Shown in pieces: positions 1 through 5,793 of a stretch of 10,045 nucleotides of DNA. Source of the stretch: XYA12-FULL-58-9 sp001798605 (GTDB lineage: Bacteria; Myxococcota; XYA12-FULL-58-9). The notes beneath the pieces were generated by a model. It was given only the letters and a program-made list of their open reading frames with translations, had not been told where the DNA came from and did not search any database. Both the position numbers and the translations under genes were made by a program. How positions within the stretch are numbered: position 1 is the stretch's first letter; every line of letters begins with the position of its first letter. The stretch covers positions 1 to 10,045 of the forward strand of contig DAINMX010000238.1 in the NCBI GenBank assembly GCA_036736205.1, written 5' to 3'.

Positions 1-1131
1 CTAGGCCCGGTGGATCACGCGAGGATCATTGCCGGCGGCAACTCCAACCCCTCCATACCCAACCGCATTGAAACTTTGCGATTCCACCCCGAGCTGCGGG
101 CAAGTCAAACTCTGGCGGGTCCGGTGCGCTTTGAGGTGACCGGCAACCTCAGCTTTGCCGACAAGGGCTGGCTCGCCCAACCCACACAAAAGGTACCTGA
201 CACTGATGACGCGCTGCGGCGGTTGGATGAAAAGGCTCTGCGGCGTTACCTTGTGTTGCCCGAGCAGTTGGACCCACGGGTGCGGTCTTTGGCTCGTGAG
301 CTGACCGTTGGCAAGGAGTTTTCTTCAGAGAAAGCAGACATCTTACGCGAATTCTTAATGCGGGATTTTACCTACACATTGGAACAACTGAACAAAGACA
401 AGCCAGATCCATTGGCAGGATTCCTCTTTGAGGACCGGCGTGGCCATTGTGAGTACTTTGCCACTGCCTTTGCTGTGTTACTGCGGAGCAGTGGGGTTCC
501 CGCACGGGTGGTGGGAGGTTTGCAGGGCGGGTATTGGGATGATGCCACCGACACCGCCATCTTCACCACTTCCCACGCCCATGCGTGGGTGGAGTGGTAC
601 GCGAGGGATCATGGTTGGGTGCTCGATGACGCCACTCCCGCCGTTGGCGGCCAAGAACTCGGCAGTTTGGCAAAACTTCTCGAGCGGTTGGAGAGATCCT
701 GGGATGACTATGTCATCGATTTCGGTTTTGCCACGCAGTTGGATCTGGCACGCCGGGCGGCGAGCGCCATGACCGGCAGCCGTTCGTTCAATATTCGGCG
801 AATTGGTTGGGGGGAGTTGCTTGGATCTGTCGGGGTTGGGGTGGCCTTGTTGGGTCTTATGTGGATCCTGCGCCGGGTCGTCCGTCGTCACACAAAGGGC
901 GATCCCTTGGCGATGGCTCTGCAGGCCGCGATTGAGAGAATCCGCGGTGAGGCACTGCCCACCTCATGGACCCTTCGGGAGGGGGTGGAGTCGTTGCCAA
1001 CCGCAAACCCGGCCCTGCATGTGGGTTTGGGGTTGTACGAACAACATTGTTTTGGTAACCGACCTCTACCTCGCCACCGTTTGGAGGTGGCCATCCGCGA
1101 ATTGCGCAGGGCTGGAAACGGGCACAGTTGA
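1..1131 (+). CDS. TgpA-like transglutaminase, 5' end outside window
   Basis: This is the C-terminal part of a transglutaminase-like membrane protein. The frame is open from base 1, so the GTG at 10 is probably internal and the usual N-terminal multi-pass (DUF3488-type) region lies outside. The papain-like triad is visible: Cys in GHCEYFA (codon 448), His in HAHAWVEW (codon 580) and Asp in LDDATP (codon 628, where the family usually has DPT). A single membrane helix follows (about 808-870, GSVGVGVALLGLMWIL). It is followed by a basic stretch and a roughly 80-residue tail like the DUF4129 region at the end of TgpA proteins. By family analogy, the transglutaminase domain lies outside the cytoplasm and the tail inside. 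Members often sit near MoxR ATPase and DUF58 genes, which would be upstream here. The physiological substrate is not known. The next gene starts 39 bp downstream on the same strand, so co-transcription is likely. Confidence 0.85.
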   Translation, partial: LGPVDHARIIAGGNSNPSIPNRIETLRFHPELRASQTLAGPVRFEVTGNLSFADKGWLAQPTQKVPDTDDALRRLDEKALRRYLVLPEQLDPRVRSLARELTVGKEFSSEKADILREFLMRDFTYTLEQLNKDKPDPLAGFLFEDRRGHCEYFATAFAVLLRSSGVPARVVGGLQGGYWDDATDTAIFTTSHAHAWVEWYARDHGWVLDDATPAVGGQELGSLAKLLERLERSWDDYVIDFGFATQLDLARRAASAMTGSRSFNIRRIGWGELLGSVGVGVALLGLMWILRRVVRRHTKGDPLAMALQAAIERIRGEALPTSWTLREGVESLPTANPALHVGLGLYEQHCFGNRPLPRHRLEVAIRELRRAGNGHS

Positions 1132-1160
1132 GCGTGGATAATGGAATGCTACGGGGAGAT

Positions 1161-1165
1161 GGAGG
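1161..1165 (+). promoter_or_regulatory. Shine-Dalgarno site deciding the 1171 start
   Basis: GGAGG lies five bases before ATG 1171. It supports this start over the TTG at 1128, which is in another frame and gives no recognisable protein. The site sits in the 39-bp space after the transglutaminase stop, so the two genes are probably read from one transcript. Confidence 0.7.
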
Positions 1166-1170
1166 CATAG

Positions 1171-2986
1171 ATGACCTGGCAAGTGTTGTTGGTGCAGGAC
1201 CACAACCNNNNNNNNNNNNNNNNNNNNNNNNNNNNNNNNNNNNNNNNNNNNNNNNNNNNNNNNNNNNNNNNNNNNNNNNNNNNNNNNNNNNNNNNNNNNN
1301 NNNNNNNACGACATCGATTTTGTCCTCACGCCCGGCGCAATCTCTGACGATCTGTTTTCTGTGGTCCGCTCCTGCATGCGTTCATTCGAAAACGTCCTCG
1401 ACCTCGAGGAGGTGACTTCCGCCTTGAGTGTCGCCAATCACGAGGTGGCCCGCCAAAATGCGTTCAAAGAAAGGGTGTTGGAGAAGCTCGGGGACGGGGA
1501 GACCGGCTTCATCGCCCAGGTGCTTGGCCACGGCAAAGAAGCCAGCGACAAATCCGTTCCTGTCTCCGACAATGTTGTCGAGCTCAAAGAGCTCATTGGC
1601 GATGTTGCCGATCGGATCATCGAACTTTTCCGACCCCATGATTTCCGTGCACGGGTGAAATCGTCTCTGGAGCACAAGAATGTGGTTGTGCTCCTCAGTG
1701 ATCCCAAGGCCTTGCGAATCACCGAAGGTACGCTTGGCGGCACCACCAAGGCTTTGCGGGCCAGCAGCCTCAAGGAAGAGGGTGCGGAGATCCTCAACCG
1801 CGGCGACACCGACCTCTTGCTGCTGGATTGGGCCTTCGCCGATCTCATTGGCCCCGCACAGTGCGCCAATCCCGCTCTGTTGGTGGTTCTGCTCACCGAG
1901 CAGTCTGTCTTTGAGGAGCATGGCAACAGCATGCTCGACCTCCCAGGCGCCAATGCCGTGGTCATCAATCGACTGTTGGGCACCGAAGGCAAACCTGACG
2001 CCTCCGCCATACAGGAGCTGGTGGTCACCGCCGGCAAGCTGATCTCTGGCGATGTGTTTGGTCTCGAGAAATACCTTTCCTGGGGTGTGGCTGTCGAAGA
2101 AGTGACCCTCACTCACACATCGGAGCGGTCCGGCGCGATCGACAGCGTTCTCGCCTTCGCCGAACGGTGTCGAGTTCGCCGCACCCAGTGCGGCAAGCTC
2201 GCAACGATCACCGATGAGCTTCTGATGAACGCGATGTGGGATGCTCCCTGCGACGCTTCGGGAAAGCCCAAGTATGCGCACCTCAGCCGCAAAGAGCCCC
2301 TGCAACTCAAACCAGATGAGGCTGTGGTGCTACGTTACGCGAGTGACGGCAACCAATTGGCCGTGAGTGTCACCGATCACTTTGGTCGCTTGGCGAGGGA
2401 AACAGCGGTCAATTACCTGCAAAAATGTTTTGCCAAGGGCAAGAACCAAATATCCTCAGACACTGGGGGAGCTGGGTTGGGTCTGTACATGGCCTATCTG
2501 GCCATGTCGAACTTCGTCATCAACGTTGCCCCGGGTAAGAAGACTGAGGTCATAGGATTTGTCGATCTGCGCGCGTCCACGCGGGATATGTCCCTGCGAC
2601 CGCGCACTTTTCACTACTTCTGTTCACGCTCGATTCGGCGGGCCCATCCACGCAACCCCGCCAAGATACAGGTCGTGCTTCGTGACTCCGGCGGCAGTGT
2701 CTTCGAGCCCAAATGGGTGAAGAACATCAGCCGCGGTGGCCTCTTTGTGCAGATGAGTGCGCCACCGCCGTTGGGAACAGAAGTGACGGTTGCACTGGAG
2801 ATTCCGCTCGGCCAAGGCGAAGCGCATTCAATCCGTTGCCGCGGTCATGTGGTTTGGTCGAGTCACGGCGAGGAGTTGGTCGAGGGAATGCGGGGTGCCG
2901 GGATTCAACTCGCAGACCTGGCCGATGCCCAGATGCGCCTTATCTCTGATTTTATCGATCGACTGCCGTCACTCGAGGAGTGTTAA
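1171..2986 (+). CDS. Receiver / ATPase / PilZ signalling protein (interrupted by N gap)
   Basis: The start is ATG 1171, with GGAGG five bases upstream. The first codons read MTWQVLLVQDHN, like receiver strand beta-1. After the gap the frame resumes with DIDFVLTPGAISDDL, like receiver strand beta-5 (Thr where Lys is usual), followed by a helical linker. Around 1679-1990 is a second, degenerate receiver-like fold: LLSDP at strand 1, an Asp in DLLLLDW (codon 1826), VVLLTE, and no clear beta-5 Lys. Then comes a GHKL-type ATPase domain: N-box DELLMNA (2213-2233), a degenerate G1 box DHFGRL (from 2375) and GGAGLGLY (about 2465-2490). No H-box/DHp domain is visible, so it resembles anti-sigma or RsbW-type ATPases more than a sensor kinase. 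The C-terminus (about 2630-2930) is a PilZ domain like TIGR02266, with RAHPR (RxxxR) and NISRGG (NxSxxG) both intact, so c-di-GMP binding is likely. The output partner is unknown. Gene limits are firm, but part of the first domain is missing from the assembly. Confidence 0.8.
1208..1307. other. Scaffold gap of 100 N
   Basis: Exactly 100 unresolved bases lie inside the receiver-encoding part of the signalling gene. The known coding bases on the two sides (37 before, 1679 after, counting the stop) sum to a multiple of three. The real gap must therefore also be a multiple of three if one frame runs through, which 100 is not. The number is probably a conventional placeholder. Confidence 0.97.
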
Positions 2987-2996
2987 TGTTTCGGGG

Positions 2997-3923
2997 CTAT
3001 TCGAGCCAAGTGCCCAATCGATCCCAGGCCATTCCTTCACGGCCCCAGGAGAACCACACGAACAACGAACGACCGAGAATGTTTGATAGGGGCACTGGCC
3101 CCCAGGCCCGGCTGTCGTAGGAGTGGTCGCGGTTGTCTCCCATCATGAAGACGTGGCCTTCGGGAACAATGACGGGGCCAAAATCGGGTGCGGCCTGTGC
3201 GGGGTCGGCGTCAAAGATCACCGTGTGCGGATTGCCGTCGACACTCTCGCGGTAGACGAACGCCTCGAATGGGTACCAACGTCCCGTGCGGGTGTCGCGG
3301 TCCCAGAGCTCTTTCTTCTCCTTGAACTCGCGCTCGAGCTGTTTGCCGTTAACGCTGACGATGCCATCGCGGACGGAGATCTCATCACCAGGCAAGCCGA
3401 TGACTCTCTTGATGTAGTCTTCATGCGGCGGAATGGGACACTGAAAGACGATGATCTCGCCTCGCTGTGGCATTGAGAAGTCGACAATTCGAGTAACGGT
3501 GAACGGAATGCGGACGCCATAGACGAGCTTGTTCACGAAGATCTGATCCCCGATGGCCAAGGTGGGGATCATCGATCCACTTGGGATCTTGAATGCCTCC
3601 ACAACGAAGGAGCGCAACAGCAGGGCCACCAACACGGCGATGGCGATTGATTCCAATGACTCGCGCCATGCTGGCTTGCGATATGCGTCAAGGTGTTTGT
3701 TCACCAACGCAAGCAGCCTGTCACACGCGCGCTTGATGGCGTTGGTATCGACCAAGCGCGCGGCCTCATTGACTTTCTCAATGTGTTGGTCGAGGTCCGC
3801 GCGAACGGCCTCGCCGACGGCATTGTTTGCACGGCGCATGAGCTTCTTCGCTTCCTTGACGCGCAGCCTTGCCACTCTGCGCGCCGCTCGCAGCTTCGAA
3901 TCGAAGAAACTTGTTTTGGCCAT
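2997..3923 (-). CDS. lepB: Signal peptidase I
   Basis: This is type I signal peptidase, the membrane serine protease that removes signal peptides from exported proteins. From ATG 3923 it has 308 residues. All family boxes are present: PSGSMIPTL with catalytic Ser117, YIKRVIGLPGD with general-base Lys172, and MGDNRDHSYDSR near residues 261-272. One strong membrane helix (about 91-110) precedes the catalytic domain, which faces the periplasm. The first 90 residues are a basic, predicted helical cytoplasmic extension (RRVARLRVKEAKKLMRR), seen as I recall in other myxobacterial LepB proteins and unlike the two-helix E. coli enzyme. The ATG was chosen over an in-frame TTG at 3938 because it gives a normal MAKTS start with a weak GGAA six bases upstream. 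The stop is 10 bp from that of the convergent signalling gene. The RHH gene lies 125 bp upstream on the same strand. Confidence 0.95.
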   Translation of the reverse strand: MAKTSFFDSKLRAARRVARLRVKEAKKLMRRANNAVGEAVRADLDQHIEKVNEAARLVDTNAIKRACDRLLALVNKHLDAYRKPAWRESLESIAIAVLVALLLRSFVVEAFKIPSGSMIPTLAIGDQIFVNKLVYGVRIPFTVTRIVDFSMPQRGEIIVFQCPIPPHEDYIKRVIGLPGDEISVRDGIVSVNGKQLEREFKEKKELWDRDTRTGRWYPFEAFVYRESVDGNPHTVIFDADPAQAAPDFGPVIVPEGHVFMMGDNRDHSYDSRAWGPVPLSNILGRSLFVWFSWGREGMAWDRLGTWLE

Positions 3924-3943
3924 CGCGGATTCCAACAAAGTTG

Positions 3944-3985
3944 CCCTATTCTCTAGGGTGGGTCTTTATCGCAACTATCAGTTGC
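3944..3985 (-). promoter_or_regulatory. Two inverted repeats in the lepB leader
   Basis: Between the RHH gene and lepB lie two short perfect inverted repeats: CCCTA-5-TAGGG at 3944-3958 and GCAACT-3-AGTTGC at 3971-3985. They are about 20 and 47 bases upstream of the lepB ATG. I found no convincing -35/-10 pair in this 125-bp spacer. The repeats could be operator half-sites or hairpins in a transcript running from the RHH gene. No T-run follows them, so a simple terminator is unlikely. Confidence 0.3.
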
Positions 3986-4048
3986 CTCCAAACATATTGG
4001 GCACGAATAGGATCAACGCCATCGTCAGACAACGAGACACCAAAAGGA

Positions 4049-4225
4049 CTACTCAACGAGGTTGAGCTGACCAGGCAACTTGTCGGCGTGTTCCTTGAGG
4101 ACCATGTCGATTCCCTGACGAATGTACTCTGCAATGGGCACCTTGGTGCGCGCGTGCAATTGCTTGAGACGCTCTGCTTGAGTTGCGGTGATGTACACGG
4201 TTGTAGATACTTTCTTTTCAGGCAC
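4049..4225 (-). CDS. Small ribbon-helix-helix DNA-binding protein
   Basis: This is a 58-residue protein starting at GTG 4225, with GGGAG six bases upstream. Residues 5-12 (KVSTTVYI) look like the DNA-contacting beta strand of MetJ/Arc-type ribbon-helix-helix repressors. They are followed by helix A (TQAERLKQLHART), the turn KVPIAEYIR and helix B (QGIDMVLKEHA). Such proteins bind short palindromes as dimers of dimers and often repress their own gene. No toxin gene follows: the next gene on this strand is lepB, 125 bp away, so an antitoxin role has no support here. The frame stays open far upstream (to 5146), but that part only mirrors the divergent lipoprotein gene and has no start signal. The target genes are unknown. 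Self-regulation and control of the divergent lipoprotein or of lepB are inferences from position. Confidence 0.82.
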   Translation of the reverse strand: MPEKKVSTTVYITATQAERLKQLHARTKVPIAEYIRQGIDMVLKEHADKLPGQLNLVE

Positions 4226-4231
4226 AACGCA

Positions 4232-4236
4232 CTCCC
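4232..4236 (-). promoter_or_regulatory. Shine-Dalgarno site for the RHH gene
   Basis: The minus strand reads GGGAG six bases before GTG 4225. This fixes a non-ATG start for a gene that would otherwise be hidden inside a much longer open frame. Confidence 0.65.
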
Positions 4237-4249
4237 GGTTGGATTGCCC

Positions 4250-4278
4250 TACATATATTGCACTATATCGCAGGTCAA
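4250..4278 (-). promoter_or_regulatory. Candidate promoter and operator of the RHH gene
   Basis: On the minus strand a -35 box TTGACC (4273-4278) is 17 bp from a weaker -10 box TATGTA (4250-4255), about 25 bp before the RHH start. The 16-bp near-palindrome ATATAGTGCAATATAT (4253-4268), centred on TGCA and symmetrical at 14 of 16 positions, covers part of the -10 and most of the spacer. A repressor bound there would block RNA polymerase, which fits autorepression by the RHH protein. The promoter match is moderate and the operator role is inferred. Confidence 0.45.
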
Positions 4279-4423
4279 GCTGGTGCGGTAGGCGAAGTTG
4301 CCGTTTCGCCAGGTGGAGTCTTGACTTACGTGTGAGGTCGAGCAAAAACCTAACATTTCTGGAGTTGCGTGATCTGCGCCCGTGGCTGGTACGCAACCGG
4401 TAATTGGGGACGAGGGGAGTACG

Positions 4424-5110
4424 ATGACTGGACACCGAGTCCTTTGTGTTTTTGCCACGATGGTTATTTTGGGCTGTGAGGATACCTCCGCCAACGAGCC
4501 CGCCGCGGCCCCCAAGCCGGCCGAGGCGGTGACAGACGACACCGATCCCGACGTTCGAGCTCGAGCGCAGGGCATGACTTTGAAACGGTATGACCTCAAC
4601 CGCGACACGGTGGCCGACGTTTTCAAGTTCTATCGCGTCGAGGGAGATGCCAACAACCCCGTCGAAATCATGGTGCGCAAAGAGATGGACATCAATCACG
4701 ATGGGAAGATCGACATCGTTCGCAGTTACGATGACAAAGGCAGCGCCGTTGACGAAAAGACGGATCTCGATTTCGACGGCCGTTTTGACACCGTGGCCAT
4801 CTACAAAGAGGGTGTCGTCCACCATCGCGAAATTGACGTCAACTATGACGGCAAAGCTGATGTCACCCGGTATTACGCAGGTGGCAAGATCGAGCGCATC
4901 GAATCCGATCGCGACCACGACGGTCGCATCGACACCTGGGAGTATTTCGTCGAAGGCGAGCTCGACCGCATCGGCGTTGATGCCGATCGTGATGGCATGG
5001 CCGACACCTGGGAACGAAAGCGCGAGTCTGTGCCTGAGATACCGTCGGAGTCCGGAGACGCTGTTGAATCGCCCGCCGCTGCACAGGACGAGGCTGCAAC
5101 GGGCAACTGA
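4424..5110 (+). CDS. Lipoprotein with six Asp-rich calcium-binding-like repeats
   Basis: This is a 228-residue predicted lipoprotein. ATG 4424 follows AGGGGAG (4413-4419) and gives a signal peptide ending in VILGC (Cys18, a slightly atypical lipobox). A low-complexity Ala/Pro/Glu linker runs to about residue 45. Six Asp-rich loops then start at residues 57, 89, 114, 138, 162 and 186, with spacings of 32, 25, 24, 24 and 24. The middle ones read DINHDGKID, DLDFDGRFD, DVNYDGKAD and DRDHDGRID, the DxNxDGxxD pattern of EF-hand, dockerin and thrombospondin type 3 calcium loops. Between loops the sequence looks like short beta hairpins with a conserved aromatic. The first loop lacks the DG pair and may not bind. 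The tail is Ser/Glu/Ala-rich. A calcium-stabilised surface or periplasmic role is inferred; no enzyme motif is visible. It is divergent from the RHH gene. Confidence 0.85.
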   Translation: MTGHRVLCVFATMVILGCEDTSANEPAAAPKPAEAVTDDTDPDVRARAQGMTLKRYDLNRDTVADVFKFYRVEGDANNPVEIMVRKEMDINHDGKIDIVRSYDDKGSAVDEKTDLDFDGRFDTVAIYKEGVVHHREIDVNYDGKADVTRYYAGGKIERIESDRDHDGRIDTWEYFVEGELDRIGVDADRDGMADTWERKRESVPEIPSESGDAVESPAAAQDEAATGN

Positions 5111-5140
5111 TCTGCGGCCGACCTCCACGCCAAAACGGCA

Positions 5141-5177
5141 CCGCATGGATGGCAGGCGGGATTAGTGTGACATGCGG
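5141..5177. repeat. Inverted repeat at the convergent gene ends
   Basis: CCGCATG (5141-5147) and CATGCGG (5171-5177) are perfect 7-bp arms separated by 23 bases, spanning the stop codon of the minus-strand gene. They could form a hairpin in either transcript. There is no T-run, so a Rho-independent terminator is not established. Confidence 0.25.
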
Positions 5178-5563
5178 CGAGCCGGAAGGGCGGGATCGCT
5201 TTCCTCAAAGGCGTGGGACAGAACGAACTGACAGATGAAATGGCGCTCGCTGTCGAGGAGGTCAAAGACAAACTCCTCATCCCCGGCCGGTTCGGATGTC
5301 ACCGACCCGACCTGGGTGGGATCGAGCACCAACTCCCCAACGTAGCGCTTGCCGCGGAGCACCTGCACGAAACAGGCGTTCTCCTCGTCTGCACCGAAGT
5401 ACCAATGATAGTCATCGTCGTCGTACAGAACCATGTTGGGACTCGCCACCCGCAGTATGCAGTTGGGGTGATCCTGTACCCAGTTCCAAAATCGGTCGAA
5501 GGGGATGACCTTTGTGGGCGTTTCCACATCCTCTAGATCTTTGATGTCTTCTTCTGCGTCCAT
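5162..5563 (-). CDS. Small acidic protein of unknown function
   Basis: This is a 133-residue protein from ATG 5563 with only a weak ribosome-binding site (AGG close to the start). It has no signal peptide or membrane helix, so it is probably cytoplasmic. The start is very acidic (MDAEEDIKDLEDVE). The core has a Trp-rich segment FDRFWNWVQDHPNCILRVA (residues 22-40), then an Asp run with aromatics (YDDDDYHWYF), VQVLRGKRYVGELVL (residues 67-81), and a beta-rich end with HFICQFVLSHAFEESD. I recall similar short proteins in other deltaproteobacteria but know no assigned function. Codon use and composition resemble the neighbours, which with the well-formed start and stop supports a real gene. It converges on the calcium-loop lipoprotein (51 bp apart) and diverges from the ASH lipoprotein pair. 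It could be a signalling adaptor or ligand-binding domain, but nothing in the sequence decides this. Confidence 0.8.
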   Translation of the reverse strand: MDAEEDIKDLEDVETPTKVIPFDRFWNWVQDHPNCILRVASPNMVLYDDDDYHWYFGADEENACFVQVLRGKRYVGELVLDPTQVGSVTSEPAGDEEFVFDLLDSERHFICQFVLSHAFEESDPALPARRMSH

Positions 5564-5722
5564 CGCCTGGGCCTACTGGTTTTGCACGTCGATCGCAAGC
5601 GTTCGTCGTCGCGTCGTCTCAATTTGGATGCAGGCCCCCAAAGAAGTACCCTGACCGCGCGGGGCGGCCCGACACTCACCCGTGTGCGGTGCCCACCCAC
5701 ACTGTCGGCGTATGTAGTCGAT

Positions 5723-5746
5723 CATTCGTGTCGAATGTTGTATATT
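5723..5746 (+). promoter_or_regulatory. Candidate -10 box and adjacent inverted repeat
   Basis: TATATT (5741-5746, five of six matches to the -10 consensus) lies 47 bp before the ATG of the first ASH lipoprotein. No good -35 box is found at 16-18 bp. Just upstream is the perfect inverted repeat CATTCG-TGT-CGAATG (5723-5737), where the polymerase would sit. This looks like a factor-dependent promoter with a repressor or activator site, but it is only a sequence inference. Confidence 0.35.
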
Positions 5747-5782
5747 TGCAACCGTATGCGCAGAGATGTTCTGCACGCACCT

Positions 5783-5788
5783 TGGAGG
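5783..5788 (+). promoter_or_regulatory. Shine-Dalgarno site deciding the 5794 start
   Basis: TGGAGG lies five bases before ATG 5794. The resulting signal peptide ends in a clean lipobox, whereas an in-frame GTG at 5689 would add 35 unlikely residues before it. The site therefore selects 5794. Confidence 0.75.
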
Positions 5789-5793
5789 TCAAT

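Larger units (their letters stand above)
4226..4423. promoter_or_regulatory. Divergent intergenic region, RHH gene and lipoprotein
   Basis: The 198 bp between the two start codons must hold both promoters. The RHH side has a recognisable pair (4250-4278). On the lipoprotein side, TTGACT (4321-4326) and TAACAT (4351-4356) are 24 bp apart, too far for a standard sigma-70 promoter, so no confident call is made. The RHH operator lies about 155 bp from the lipoprotein start. Confidence 0.4.

Noticed and set aside
1128..1415. Alternative start at TTG 1128 overlapping the transglutaminase stop
   Set aside because: The frame gives no known motif and runs only through the N block. ATG 1171 has a better ribosome-binding site and a receiver-like start.
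1382..2305. Minus-strand open frame of 307 codons opposite the signalling gene
   Set aside because: It is antisense to clear ATPase and receiver motifs and shows no domain of its own. High-GC codon bias leaves such shadow frames open.
1171..2986. Frameshifted pseudogene, because the frames before and after the gap differ by one base
   Set aside because: The mismatch depends on taking 100 N as the real length. Any gap that is a multiple of three restores one frame.
4049..4225. Antitoxin of a toxin-antitoxin pair
   Set aside because: No small toxin gene adjoins it on the same strand. The next gene is lepB.
4226..5146. Long upstream extension of the RHH reading frame
   Set aside because: It is antisense to the calcium-loop lipoprotein, its Asp/Val-rich text mirrors those repeats, and a good ribosome-binding site marks GTG 4225 as the true start.
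5689..5793. Longer N-terminus for the first ASH lipoprotein from GTG 5689
   Set aside because: It would put 35 residues before the signal peptide and overlap the likely promoter. ATG 5794 has a strong ribosome-binding site.
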